Below the pieces are notes generated by a model. The model was given only the letters and a program-made list of their open reading frames with translations. It was not told the DNA's origin and made no database searches. This document shows positions 49,106 through 58,791 of a stretch of 64,000 nucleotides of DNA, in pieces. Positions within the stretch are counted from its first letter, which is position 1, and each line of letters begins with the position of its first letter. The stretch is from positions 1 through 64,000 of the forward strand of contig CAVYTS010000036.1 in the NCBI GenBank assembly GCA_963771305.1, in the 5' to 3' direction. Origin of the DNA: CAJCIT01 sp963771305. Its GTDB lineage: Bacteria > Acidobacteriota > Terriglobia > Bryobacterales > Bryobacteraceae. The position numbers and the translations under genes were made by a program.

Positions 49106-49172
49106 GTATTACTGTGTTATAAATAATTGAGCCTATTGAGGATGATGGCAATGGCCGGGTATGGTGAAGGGG

Positions 49173-49524
49173 ATGGGTGTTATTCGAGCGAAGATCCAGA
49201 CGGTCGAGGATATTTATCGACTGCTCCGGATGGCTGTGGTTCAGTAAGGATCCTATTCGTGCCGCCTATGACGGCTGGGATCGATGGTTCTGCCCGCATA
49301 GGTTGGGCCGGAATAACGAGGGGCAAGTTCGTGTGCTGTGCTATCAGTACGCTGGGGAGAGTTGCAGTGGGTTGCAAGCGGACGGCTCACCGGCAAACTG
49401 GCGCTGTATTGCGGTAGAGAAGCTGTCAGAGTGGAATTGCTCGAGGATGCATGGCACACTGCGCCCCAATCATTCCCGTCCACAGACCTGCATTGTGGAT
49501 GTAGACGTGGATGCGGAAGATTAG
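49173..49524 (+). CDS. Small conserved-looking protein inside IS701 (one frame change)
   Basis: ATG 49173 gives MGVIRAKIQTVEDIYRLLRMAVV. After a frame change near 49243 the protein continues PIRAAYDGWDRWFCPHRLG, VRVLCYQYAGESCSGL, NWRCIAVEKLSEW and a C-terminal CIVDVDVDAED. The ordered Cys/His pattern (CPH, CYQ, WRC) suggests a small stable fold, possibly metal binding. I recognise the pattern as that of a widespread hypothetical family without known function. It lies between the IS701 left end and the transposase stop. Confidence 0.6.
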
Positions 49525-49617
49525 CTGCTCCCGCTGGCTCCGCAGAAGGGACAATGAGGCAATTGCTGGAGCAACTGGCGGGCGATGACAATCCGGAGCG
49601 TGGCGATCGAGCAGGGA

Positions 49618-50940
49618 TTATGTCGTTCGGGACGGACGCGGCGACCCTCGCGGGCGGAAGTCCGGCGGCAGCTCCGGGGCTGATAGTCCAACATGGCCGG
49701 CGCGGGCTGAGGGGGAAAAACGGTTCCGCTCGCCGATCAGGAACCCATAGGCGGCGATGCACAAAGTGGCGTGATGGTGAAAACCGCGCCAACTCCGACC
49801 TTCATAATGGCCTAGTCCCAACTCCTGCTTGAGTTCCTCATAGTCTCGTTCAATAATCCAGCGGTGTTTGGCTATCTTTACCAGAGATTTCAGTGAGGTC
49901 TTCGCCGGCAAAGTGGACAGCCAGTATTTGGTAGGCTCCGATTCTTTCTTCGGCCATTCGATCAAGAGCCATTCTTCCGGATATGGCTCAGTGCGCTTGT
50001 AATCGCGATGCGCAGGACGCACGCGGACTGCGGCAAATCGGGAGCGTAAAGTTTCTTGACAGCCTTGACGCCAAGCGATGTCCTTCCATGCCGAAGACGG
50101 CAACTCGAGAGCCAACTGCTTTACCGAAATGGGCTGATGATCCGCATTGCGCTGTAGTCGCTTAGGTGGCGCTCCACGGCCTGGCTTTCGCGCTGGGGCC
50201 GGCAAGGGTTGTTGTCCAGGCTCCCAGACGGTGGCGTTAGATTCGATGCCTACTATATAGTGCAGTCCGAGTTGGGTGAGATCAGTGCGGAATTGCGTGC
50301 CCTTCCCATAGCCCGCATCTGCCAGTACCACTCCTAGGGGAATCTTCTGTTCCACCGCCTGCCGAATCTGCTGCAAAGCAATCTCTGGCTTGGTTTGAAA
50401 CTCAATCTCTTCGGGAACTCCAGCCTGCTGGCAGCGCTCCGCATCCTGGCACCACACCTCCGGCAGATAGAGCCGCCAAGCAATTGGCAAACTCGAGCTC
50501 CAGGTGCTCACCGACAAACTCACCGCCGCCTGGCAGTTATCTTGTTTGCCGAGTTGACCGCAATACTGCCGAGCGACTCCTACAGAATGCTTTCCCTGCT
50601 TGGGAAAACCCGTATCATCCACGATCCACGCCACCACTGGACCGTGCTTCTCCATGGTTGGAAGCACATATCGCCGCACCTCGGCCAGCATCTCCTCGTC
50701 GTTCCAGGGCGCGTCCGCCACCAAGTGATGGAGCGACTGATGCATGCGGCGAACATTGTCCGGAGCCAAGCGCGCGGCCATCGGCTCAACACTCTTGCGC
50801 TCTCCGGGCAATAACAATCCCGTGCAGTAGTTCTTCAGCGGCGTGTGCCGGTCGGCATGCCCCGCGGCGTTCGCCAGGCCCTCGATATATGCCGCGAAGC
50901 GCCTCTGCTGTGGGCCTGGCGAGGAGAGGCGTGATCCCAC
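49618..50940 (-). CDS. IS701-family transposase
   Basis: The 440-residue DDE transposase is intact. The N terminus has PMAARLAPDNVRRMHQSLHHLVADAPWNDEEML, the first Asp is in AWIVDDTGFPKQG, the second in GVVLADAGYGKGTQFR, and the Glu in IIERDYEELKQELGLGHYEGRSWRGFHHH. These are IS701 signatures. It is inside matched inverted repeats with a target duplication, so this copy may be able to move. Confidence 0.92.
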   Translation of the reverse strand: MGSRLSSPGPQQRRFAAYIEGLANAAGHADRHTPLKNYCTGLLLPGERKSVEPMAARLAPDNVRRMHQSLHHLVADAPWNDEEMLAEVRRYVLPTMEKHGPVVAWIVDDTGFPKQGKHSVGVARQYCGQLGKQDNCQAAVSLSVSTWSSSLPIAWRLYLPEVWCQDAERCQQAGVPEEIEFQTKPEIALQQIRQAVEQKIPLGVVLADAGYGKGTQFRTDLTQLGLHYIVGIESNATVWEPGQQPLPAPARKPGRGAPPKRLQRNADHQPISVKQLALELPSSAWKDIAWRQGCQETLRSRFAAVRVRPAHRDYKRTEPYPEEWLLIEWPKKESEPTKYWLSTLPAKTSLKSLVKIAKHRWIIERDYEELKQELGLGHYEGRSWRGFHHHATLCIAAYGFLIGERNRFSPSARAGHVGLSAPELPPDFRPRGSPRPSRTT

Positions 50941-51197
50941 AAAACAATTCTACATCAAATTGTTTGTTTTTAACACAGTAGTACTAGCTAGTTTCTGTCG
51001 CGAAATCCATAAGGCATTGATTCCTAAATAGATTAACTGACCACTGGCAGGCTCGAGAGCTTCATGATACGGTGTGACCGTCCGTCCCGTTTCGTCCTTA
51101 CCGCGCGCGGTTGTGGCGGCTTGCAATAAAACAAATCAGAAAGAAAATGTCAATTTGCTCTTGACAAATTCCGCCAATTGTTGTTTCATCTATATAG

Positions 51198-51517
51198 ATG
51201 ATAAAAGAAGCCGCCCTCCGCAAGCGCGCCAAACTCGCCGCCGCCCTCCCTTTCACCCCGAGATCGTCCGTGGCTCTCTGCTCCGCCGCGTCATTCGTCA
51301 TCGCTCCGGCTGTGCCGTGTGTGCCGACGGAAATGGCCATCCCGTTTGGGTCTTGACGGTTAGTTATCCCGGCGGCGGCACCAAGCAGGTCAGCCTTCGT
51401 CCCGAACAGAAACCGGTTGTCGAGCAGTGGTTGCGTAACTACCACGAGCTCAAAGACTCCTTGGAGCGCATCTGTGAGATCAACCTTGAACTGCTGCGTA
51501 CGGAGAAGAACAAGTGA
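51198..51517 (+). CDS. DUF6788-like small protein of an ISNCY-type element (one frame change)
   Basis: ATG 51198 (MIKEAALRKRAKLAAALPF). After a frame change near 51255 it continues PEIVRGSLLRRVIRHRSGCAVCADGNGHPVWVLTVSYPGGGTKQVSLRPEQ and a helical end LKDSLERICEINLELLRTEK. This combination commonly precedes ISNCY-family transposases. The stop overlaps the GTG start of the transposase fragment (GTGA). Confidence 0.6.
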
Positions 51518-51775
51518 GCCGCCTTTCGTTCCCCCAGTTCAGCTTCGCCGATCTCCAATTGCAGAGCATGGGTATCCACCTCGACCCCGTTTTTCAACGC
51601 ATTGCTGACTTTTTGGAGAAGCATTCCGATCTCGTCGAACTGGTGCGTAAGGATCTGGAACGTGGACTGAAAAAGCCCAATGCCGGGCGCCACGGCATCA
51701 CTCCTGCCCAGGCCCTGCTCTCGTTAATTCTCATGCGCGTCAAGAATTGGGACTACCGCGAGCAGACAATAGCCG
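51514..51775 (+). pseudogene. ISNCY-family transposase, N-terminal fragment
   Basis: GTG 51514 opens a frame encoding DLQLQSMGIHLDPVFQRIADFLEKHSDLVELVRKDLERGLKKP and GITPAQALLSLILMRVKNWDYRE, the helix-turn-helix start of ISNCY/IS1182-like transposases. Similarity ends at about 51770 (after EQTIADK); the remaining codons to 51900 are unrelated and run into the inverted repeat. The DDE domain is missing. Confidence 0.7.
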
Positions 51776-51899
51776 ACAAAAATACGGTAACCATCCAACC
51801 TGGCACGCTCCCTACTAGCCCCACCAGGGCGTGGTGCCTCTCGGGGACTCGTCCGGCACCGCGAATTTCAGCCATTTCGCGACGGAAACTAGCTAGCTA

Positions 51900-52540
51900 A
51901 GCTAGGCCAGCCTGAGCGTTGCGCCGGTTTTATCAAGCCGGCCACCCACCCTGACGTAGAAACCGCCAAGTGTCCAGAGTCGCTTCGCCCCATCTTGGTG
52001 TTACCTCCATTGGAGAGACGTGTCCGCCTCTTCCGAGGGCATTACCCCTCCGTCATCGCTACTACCAACTCGTGCGCCAAACCCATCTGGCTTTCCTCTC
52101 CTTCGACTTTTGGTCTCGTTTGAGGAAGCTTTGCAGGTTGCTACCAGCCCCTGCTGCCAGCGGGTCCTTCCCGACGTTATCTCTGAAAATCTTTCCTGTG
52201 ATGCCTGGGCCCCTATCACGACGGTTGGCAGATTGCTCATACCTGGTTCTTCCTCTACCACAGCGGCCTTCCCACGGGAAAATGGGTCGGCATACCGTAC
52301 ACGCTTAGCGACTTCACAGCGGGGGTCGAGATTGCAGCCATTTCTTTATGTTCAAGCCTCACATTTGCTCGCCACCCTGATCGCTCCTACCACGACGGTT
52401 TCCCGCAGGGCAGTTGGTGACTTTTACATCCGGCAGACGTGCTTCGTTACTGCGCTGCACCGAATATGCTAGCTGTCTGACTACAGGTAATTGACAGCCA
52501 GGGACTTTCACCCTGCAGTCTCAGCCTTGTCGGCTGCTCC
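51900..52540 (-). other. Probable group II intron remnant (5' RNA domains, no RT)
   Basis: Read on the minus strand, a GGGTGAAAGTCCCTGGCTG motif near 52520, a GGGAAGCCAGATGGG-type stretch and a GTAGTAGCGATGACGG...GGTAATGCCC block resemble domain I of bacterial group II introns. The last block aligns with 41341-41371 of the other intron in this window. No reverse transcriptase and no domain V are recognised. The identification is tentative. Confidence 0.3.
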
Positions 52541-52942
52541 GCCCCGCGCCCCCCAGAAACAGACCGGCACCGAGCCGTAGCCGAAGTCGTACCATACCCC
52601 AGAGTTTGGGAAGTCATAGATCCTAACATCGATGAACAGACTACCGACGAAGCTGAAGACGATTAAGAAGCCGTGCAGAAGTCCAAGCCAGAGCTCCGCC
52701 GCTCGGCTGTCGGTTGGTGGGCACAACTGTTGAGCAAGGCGACGGCTGAACACATGAGCAAGAAACACAGAACACGCAAAGCTCTGGCCCGTAGTCGTGA
52801 ACACATAGAGGAGCACTCCGATCCGAAGTCTAGCCCACTGGCGTGGTTTGCGCTGCCGTGGAGTGTGCTGATGGACGCCTCTTAGCGCGGTCCGGATCGG
52901 GCCGGTGACGCACGCTACGAAGCGAAACCCAAACAGCGCCAA
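52508..52942 (-). CDS. Hypothetical membrane protein, possibly 3' truncated
   Basis: The 144-codon frame has two hydrophobic segments; the clearest is ELWLGLLHGFLIVFSFVGSLFIDVRIYDFPNSGVWYDFGY, with the FPNSG.WYDFG pattern of small bacterial membrane proteins. The last codons overlap the start of the intron-like sequence, so the natural C terminus may be lost. Start position is uncertain. Confidence 0.4.
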   Translation of the reverse strand: MALFGFRFVACVTGPIRTALRGVHQHTPRQRKPRQWARLRIGVLLYVFTTTGQSFACSVFLAHVFSRRLAQQLCPPTDSRAAELWLGLLHGFLIVFSFVGSLFIDVRIYDFPNSGVWYDFGYGSVPVCFWGARGGAADKAETAG

Positions 52943-53064
52943 AGTGCGGCGAAGCCTTCCGAGGCGGATCGTCCTATGCGGCTGTCCAGCTTAAAGTTAT
53001 GCGAAGTCCAGCGAGTCATTGCAAAGTACGCAAATGGGGCTCAAACCCCCTTTCACGGCGACAA

Positions 53065-53091
53065 CAGGGTTCGAATCCCCTTGGGACGCCA
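53065..53091 (+). other. tRNA 3'-end-like fragment (not tRNA-Ser GGA)
   Basis: CAGGGTTCGAATCCCCTTGGGACGCCA looks like a T arm, acceptor strand and CCA of a second tRNA species. No matching GCGTCCC 5' acceptor strand lies upstream, so it is not a complete tRNA. It may be an att remnant from integration at another tRNA. Confidence 0.4.
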
Positions 53092-53272
53092 AAACGAGTC
53101 CCACGTACCACGGAGGTTTCGATCTTCGCCAGCTCACATTCAAAGCAAGAGTGCGCCTACCGCTTGGAACCACCCGTGCCTCTCTTGTCGCTACGGTGGC
53201 GCTGCCCCCTCTGGATTCTGGAACTTAGGAACAATACCGTTCGAGTGCCCAGCAGTTACGAAAGAGAAAAAT

Positions 53273-53297
53273 TTCGAATCCCACTCTCTCCGCCAGA
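53273..53297. repeat. att-like direct repeat (copy 3), probable right end of island
   Basis: 25 nt are identical to the tRNA-Ser 3' end (T loop to just past CCA). Chromosomal genes resume directly after it. Confidence 0.8.
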
Positions 53298-53390
53298 CCA
53301 GCAGTACGGCCGAGCCGGCGCTTAGCGAACGCCGGGAACGCTGAATGTCCTGGCGACCGGTCCGTACGTCGCGTGTCGGACGCCGGTGTT

Positions 53391-55615
53391 CTACGCCCAG
53401 CTGTAACCGCTCTTTGCGATCGGTACTGATCGTATGCGCTTGCCGGTCGCCGCGAAGATCGCATTGGTCACCGCCGGAATCACTGGCGGCAAAGCCGGTT
53501 CGCCCAGTCCGGTCGGCGGGTTGTCGCTCTTCACAAAGTGCACATCAATCTGCGGCGTCTGCCGCATGCGCAGCAGCGTGTGCTGGTGATAGTTGCTCTG
53601 GACCACCCGGCCCTGGGCCATGGTGATTTCCTGGTTCATCAACTCGCTGAGACCGTCGATGACGCCGCCTTGCACCTGGGCCTCCGCGCCGCTGGGATTA
53701 ATGATCTGGCTGCCCACATCGCCGCAGACCCAGATCTTGTTTACCTTGATCTTGTTGTCCGCCGTCACGCTGACCTCCGCGACGTGCGCGAAGTAGCCCT
53801 GGAAGCTGTAGTGAAAAGCGACGCCCAGCGCTGTGCCTTTCGGCAAAGTCCGCTTGCCCCAGCCGGATCGATTCGCCACTTCCTGCAGCACGCCGCGCAT
53901 GCGGGCGACGTCGTAGGTCGGAGCATTCTGATCTGTCTTTAGCTGCCTCGGCTCACCGAGCAATTCCAGCCGGAAAGCGACAGGGTCTTTTCCTGCCGCG
54001 TGAGCAAGTTCATCGATGAACGACTGCATCACGAAGCAGAGTGCGTTGTGGCCCGGAGCACGCAGGGGTCCGGTTCGCAGAGCCAACTGCATGACGGAAG
54101 AACCAAGCGCGTAGTTCGGCACAAAGCCGGCCGGAAACTCGCCCGGCGAGATCGCGGCGGTCGACGCGTACTTGTCGGCATCGCCGTAGGTGACGAAATG
54201 GTTCTGCCAGGCAATCAGCTTGCCTGAGGCGTCCACCCCGCCTTTCAAGTAGTGGAATCCGCCGGGCCGGTAGTAGTCGTGCTGCATGTCGTCTTCACGG
54301 GTCCACACCAGCTTCACCGGCGCCCCAATTTTCTTCGCGATGGAGGCAGCTTCCACCATGTAGTCGTTGGTCAGGCCTCTGCCGAACGATCCGCCCGCCC
54401 GCAGCAGATGAACCGTGATGTCGTTTTCATTCAGCCCCAGCGTCTTCGCCACCATCGCACGGCCGCGCGCCGGCGTCTGGCTGGTGGTCCAGATCTCCAG
54501 TTTGCCGTCTTTGTAAGTGGCGCTGCAGTTCCTCGGCTCAAGTGGCGCGTGCGAAATAAAAGGATAGGTGTAGGAAGCTTCCAGCACTTTCGCCGCACCC
54601 CTTAGCGCTGCGGTCGCATCGCCTTCGTTTTTCAGCGACCTTGCCGGTGCCTGCTTCGATAGCTCTTCGGCCCGTTTGGCGAAACCGTCCGTGCTTTGTT
54701 GCGCGGCGGGACCTTCATCCCACTTCACCACCAGCTTCTTGCGCGCCGATTCGGCCGCCCACCAGGTGTCTGCCACAATGGCCACGCCGGAATCGAGACC
54801 CGGATCGCCCTCCAAGACCGGAGTTACTTTCGCCGTGCCCTGCAGAGTAAATGCATCCTTCACGCCCGGCATGTTTCTTTACTTCATCCAGGTTCGCGCT
54901 GACCACCTGTCCGCCGAAGACCGGGCACTTCTGATAGACCGCGAACAGCATTCCAGGCGTCGTGAAATCAATGCCGAAAATGGGCTTGCCCACGACGATG
55001 TCGGGAGCATCCACGCCGGGGGTCGCTTTGCCGATAATCTTGAAGTCTTTTTCCCGGAGGACCAAAGTCTTCAGATCGGGCGGGGTCAGCTTCGCTGCCG
55101 CAGCCGCCAGTTCACCGTAGCCTAGTGATTTGTCCGTCGAGCGATGGTAGACACGGCCATTCGAGGCGTAGCACTCCGACTCGGGAACGCCCCACTTTTG
55201 CGCCGCAGCTGTAATCAGCATCTGCCGGCCGGCGGCGCCCATCTGCCGCATTGGAATCCAATTGTTCGACGCGGCGCGGCTGCCTCCCGTGCTCTGGTTG
55301 CCGTACTTCGCATCCAGGTCGGCCTGTTCCACCTTCACGGTTTTCCAGTCGACTTCCAACTCTTCCGCGATCAGCATCGACAGCATGGTCTTGATGTTCT
55401 GCCCGATCTCGGGATTGCGCGAGACCAGCGTCACCGTTCCATCCGGAGTAATTTTGATAAATGCGTCGGGCGAGAGCGGCGGCTTGTTGCTGCTGCGGCT
55501 GCTGCGCCAGCACCTTGGGACCTAGCGTCGTGCCGATCAGCATGCCGCCACCCGCCAGCGCCGTCACCTGGAGCACCGTCGATTGAATGAAATCGCGTCG
55601 GCTTAAGCGAGTCAT
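53391..55615 (-). CDS. Xanthine dehydrogenase-family molybdopterin-binding subunit (isoquinoline 1-oxidoreductase beta type), two frame changes
   Basis: A Tat signal (RRDFIQSTVLQVTALAGGGML) starts a protein of about 740 residues. Conserved Mo-cofactor regions are GQNIKTMLSMLIAEELEVDW, GGSRAASNNW, RAGGSFGRGL, ALRTGPLRAPGHNA and GLGEPALPPVIPA, the last containing the catalytic glutamate. The frame changes near 55470 and 54885. ATG 55615 overlaps the TGA of the iron-sulfur subunit gene (ATGA), so the two subunits are translated together. It oxidises an N-heterocycle or aldehyde; the substrate is unknown. Confidence 0.88.
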
Positions 55616-56129
55616 GAGCGGCCTCCCTTCTCTGCATCAACGCTGATCAGCTCCGCGGTTTGCGTCGAACCGCCTTTGTGCATGGATGCCGCCGAGTGGA
55701 TGGCTTGCCGACGCGTACATAGGTTCCGCAGCGGCACAAGTTGCCGTTCATGGCAGTGTCAATGTCTTGATCTGTCGGCGACGGATGCTTTGCCAGCAAC
55801 GCGGCAGCCGTCATGATCTGGCCGGCTTGGCAGTAACCGCACTGCGGAACGTCGATTTCCTTCCAGGCAATCTGCAGCGGATGTGTGCCGTCGGGCGAGA
55901 GGCCTTCAATGGTCGTAATCTTTGCATTCGCGGCGCCGGAGACCGGCGTCATGCAGGAGCGCACGGGCTGCCCACCCAGATGCACGGTACAGGCCCCGCA
56001 CTGGCCAATTCCGCAGCCGTATTTTGTGCCCGGGAGGTTCAGCACATCCCGAAGCACCCACAGCAGTGGGGTATCGGCCGGTACGTCGACGGTCTGTGAC
56101 CGCCCGTTCACAGTCAATTGGATTGCCAT
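55612..56129 (-). CDS. (2Fe-2S)-binding subunit of the same hydroxylase (one frame change)
   Basis: MAIQLTVNGRSQTVDV begins a plant-type ferredoxin domain (cysteines in KYGCGIGQCGACTVHL...RSC) followed by the all-helical second cluster domain (PQCGYCQAGQ, GNLCRCGTYVR). The last 30 residues shift frame near 55725; the corrected end stops at 55612-55614 and couples to the large subunit. It transfers electrons from the molybdenum site, probably to a cytochrome because no FAD subunit is encoded here. Confidence 0.88.
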
Positions 56130-56257
56130 AGCCTTATTCCCACCATAAGCCTGTTCGAACGAGCTGTGGAGAGAGGGCACGGTGTCCTCTCCGGCGCGCT
56201 GGGTTGCTGATCGACGGGAGCCCGGATTAATAAGAGTCGCTTGGAATGGTCGTAAAG

Positions 56258-56810
56258 TTACTCCGGCGCCAGTTCTTTCGGTAGCTGGTTACCTGGCCGG
56301 TCGGTGTCCCAGACAATGGATGCGATCCACCAGCGGTGTCCGTCGAAATAGAGTTGCAGCGCGTTGACGCCCATCACGACGGGCTCGCCCTTCAGATTCG
56401 TGCTTGATCTGATAGGACGAAAACACTTGCGCTACGATTGCCGAACTGGCGCACGGAGCGTTTGATTTCGCTCTCATAGAATCCCTGCTTCTGCACTGCT
56501 ATTGCGACCCGGTCCACATACTCTTGGAAGCTGATCATGCGGACATTCGGCTGGCCCGCTTTGTTTGGATTCGTGGCAATCATCCGGATGTCGGGTATGA
56601 AGAGGCTCTTCGCCCGGCTCCAGTTCCGCTCCTGGCCGGCCGGGCCGGAGATCACGCCATAGAGAGCCTTTACCAAGGAATCGATCGTGGAGACATCGGC
56701 AGGGTCGGCGGGCGTGTCCTTCACCTGGATGTGAGGGGCTTCGCTGGTTTGCCCGAATGCAGGGAAGCCAAGAGGTCCACACCAGAGCAAGCAGCGCGAA
56801 TTAGGCGCAT
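56258..56810 (-). CDS. Secreted SnoaL/nuclear transport factor 2-like protein (frame broken)
   Basis: The core VSTIDSLVKALYGVISGPAGQERNWSRAKSLFIPDIRMI and FQEYVDRVAIAVQKQGFYESEIKR is in one frame. After a change near 56420 it continues FSSYQIKHESEGEPVVMGVNALQLYFDGHRWWIASIVWDTDR and ends PKELAPE at 56258. This is the shape of exported SnoaL-like proteins. A signal-peptide-like start (MRLIRAACSG) at 56810 needs one more frame change near 56760. Function unknown. Confidence 0.6.
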
Positions 56811-56889
56811 GATTCGGATTGTAGTAGAAGAGGCCCGGAAACACGGGGCCGGTTAACAACTGGCCGCAGGATTCCATCCTGCCCCACAA

Positions 56890-58372
56890 CTACTTCACGC
56901 CGAACAGGTTGAACAGTATGTAGAACGAGCCGGCGAACAGCGCTGACCCTAGCAGCACGCATACCGGCAACGTCAGCACCCAGGCCAGCAGGATGCTGCG
57001 GACGGTGTCGCCTTGCAAGTCCGGACTTGTTAGCCCACATCGTGCCCGCAACGCCCGACGACAGAATGTGTGTTGTGCTCACAGGCAGCCCCAGCTTGTC
57101 CGCCGTAAGAATCGTCCCCATGGCCACGATTTCGGCAGAGGCGCCCTGCGCGTAGGTAAGGTGCGTCTTACCGATCTTTTCACCCACCGTGACGACAATG
57201 CGCTTCCAGCCGATCATCGTTCCCAGGCCAAGCGCCAGCGCGACCGCGAATTTCACCCACGTCGGAATGTACTTGGTCTCGTTGCTCATCTTCTTGGCGA
57301 GGCTGCTCATGGCCGAAACCTCAGCCGGGTCCGTGACTTCTTTTTTCTTGATTAGCTTCAGCATCGACTCGCTAAACAGGTAGATGTCCCGGCGGATGTT
57401 CTTTCGCTGCTCGCTGGTCAAGTCGTGGAAGCTGCTCTTCCCAGTCAGCTCATTGCCAATCTGCCGGTTCATGCCGGCCAAGGAATCCCAGAGCCGGATG
57501 GTCGGCTTGCCGGTCGGCTTCATGTAATCCGACATTTCGTCAATCGCATCCTGGCCTGAGACTTGCATCAAGGGCGCTTGCTTATCCAGGTACGGCTGGA
57601 TGATCTTTGTTTCGTTGACGATCGCCTGGAGGTCGTCCGGGCCCGGCGGCCGGATTCAGCGCGAAGGCGCCCGGCAGGATTCCCACCAGGATCAGCACAA
57701 TCAACCCCATGCCCTTCTGGCCGTCATTCGAACCATGCGCGAAGCTGACTCCGGTGCAGGTAAAAATGAGAATCCCACGAATCCACCATGGCGGAGCCTA
57801 TACCGGGTTCGGGGGGTTCGTACAGCTCCTTGTTCTTGATGATGAGCTTGCATAGCCACAGCAGCAGCAGCGGCCGCAAAGAAGCCGAAGATCGGGCTGA
57901 AGAGCAGCGACTTGAACACGTCGGCCGCCTTCGCCCAATTCACTCCTTCGCCGAACACGTGGCCAGGCGTGATTAGTGAATTCGCCAAGCCAACTCCCAT
58001 GATGGAACCAACCAGGGTGTGCGAGCTGGATGCCGGGATGCCCAGCTACCAGGTGCCCAGGTTCCAGATAATGGCTGCCAGCAGCAGCGAGAACACCATG
58101 GCAAATCCGGCGCCCGAACCCACGTTCAGCACTAGTTCCACCGGCAGCAAAGCCACAATGCTGTATGCCACAGCGCCGCTGGATGTGAGAACACCGATCA
58201 GGTTCCAGATGCCGGACCAGACCACCGCGTAAGTAGCTTTCAGCGAGTGTGTATAAATGACCGTTGCGACGGCATTCGCAGTATCGTGAAAGCCGTTAAC
58301 GAACTCAAAACTGAGCGCCAGGAACAGCGCCAAGAACAGAAAGACTGCTGAACCGAAGCTTACTGTGTTCAC
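56890..58372 (-). CDS. pit: PiT-family inorganic phosphate transporter (frame broken)
   Basis: The first segment MNTVSFGSAVFLFLALFLALSFEFVNGFHDTANAVATVIYTHSL carries the PiT signature GFHDTANAVAT. Later frames give SHTLVG-like sequence, MGVGLANSLITPGHVFGEGVNWAKAADVFKSLLFSPIFGFFAAAA, and the second signature region AQGASAEIVAMGTILTADKLGLPVSTTHILSSGVAGTMWA. The frame changes at least five times (near 58045, 57870, 57780, 57650 and 57015), and the corrected gene ends with an LFNLFGVK tail at 56890. This is the most fragmented chromosomal gene after GH9. Confidence 0.85.
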
Positions 58373-58539
58373 CGAACAGTTCCACAGTTTACCCCGCCAA
58401 AGATCCCTCAGACTGTAAGGTCCGTCTGAAAAGGGCGAACGACTAGTTAGGTTATGGGACTAAGGTTACAAGGGGATGAAAATGAGTAACTTTCAGTACG
58501 TTTGGGTTATCCTGAAGCCGGTTTCGAGAGGAGAGCCGA

Positions 58540-58743
58540 ATGACGGCTACGAGCCTTATTAACGCAATTGTATTCTTAGCCATCGGCATTCTGGCGTTTG
58601 GCCTCGCATTGTTCTACATTGGACGCGCCATGCCAGGTAATCTGTGGCGACAGGCGATTGACGAAAAGAACATTGGTGCGGCCATTATCCTGGCCGGCAT
58701 TGCGTTGGGGCTGGGGTGGATCATCGCTGCCGCAGTCCACTAG
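58540..58743 (+). CDS. DUF350 family membrane protein
   Basis: The 67-residue product has two membrane segments: INAIVFLAIGILAFGLALFYI and AIILAGIALGLGWIIAAAV. It matches the DUF350 repeat unit in length. GAGAGGAGAG upstream is a good ribosome binding site. Function unknown; it converges with the LytTR regulator gene. Confidence 0.8.
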   Translation: MTATSLINAIVFLAIGILAFGLALFYIGRAMPGNLWRQAIDEKNIGAAIILAGIALGLGWIIAAAVH

Positions 58744-58791
58744 CGGCTATTGAAACGGGCTTCCCCCAGGCTGAAGACGCTGCCAAGGCCC

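Larger units (their letters stand above)
49107..50983. mobile_element. IS701-family insertion sequence with passenger gene
   Basis: Inverted repeats TATTACTGTGTTATAAA (49107-49123) and its mirror at 50967-50983 (TACTACTGTGTTAAAAA on the minus strand) match at 15 of 17 positions. CTAG flanks both sides (49103-49106 and 50984-50987), a 4-bp target duplication of the YTAR type expected for IS701. The element carries a transposase (minus) and a small gene on the opposite strand. Confidence 0.8.
50984..51896. mobile_element. ISNCY-like element derivative with matched inverted repeats
   Basis: CTAGCTAGTTTCTGTCGCGAAAT (23 nt at 50984-51006) is mirrored at 51874-51896 with one mismatch. The 913-bp segment between them holds a DUF6788-like gene and only the N-terminal third of a transposase, so the element has lost most of its transposase yet kept both ends. 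The left end is where IS630 and IS701 are nested. Confidence 0.55.
52943..53390. other. 448-nt region with tRNA 3'-end fragments
   Basis: There is no supported gene. It contains a tRNA-like 3' end at 53065-53091 and the third att-like copy of the tRNA-Ser end at 53273-53297. It marks the right border of the island before the iorB gene. Confidence 0.55.
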
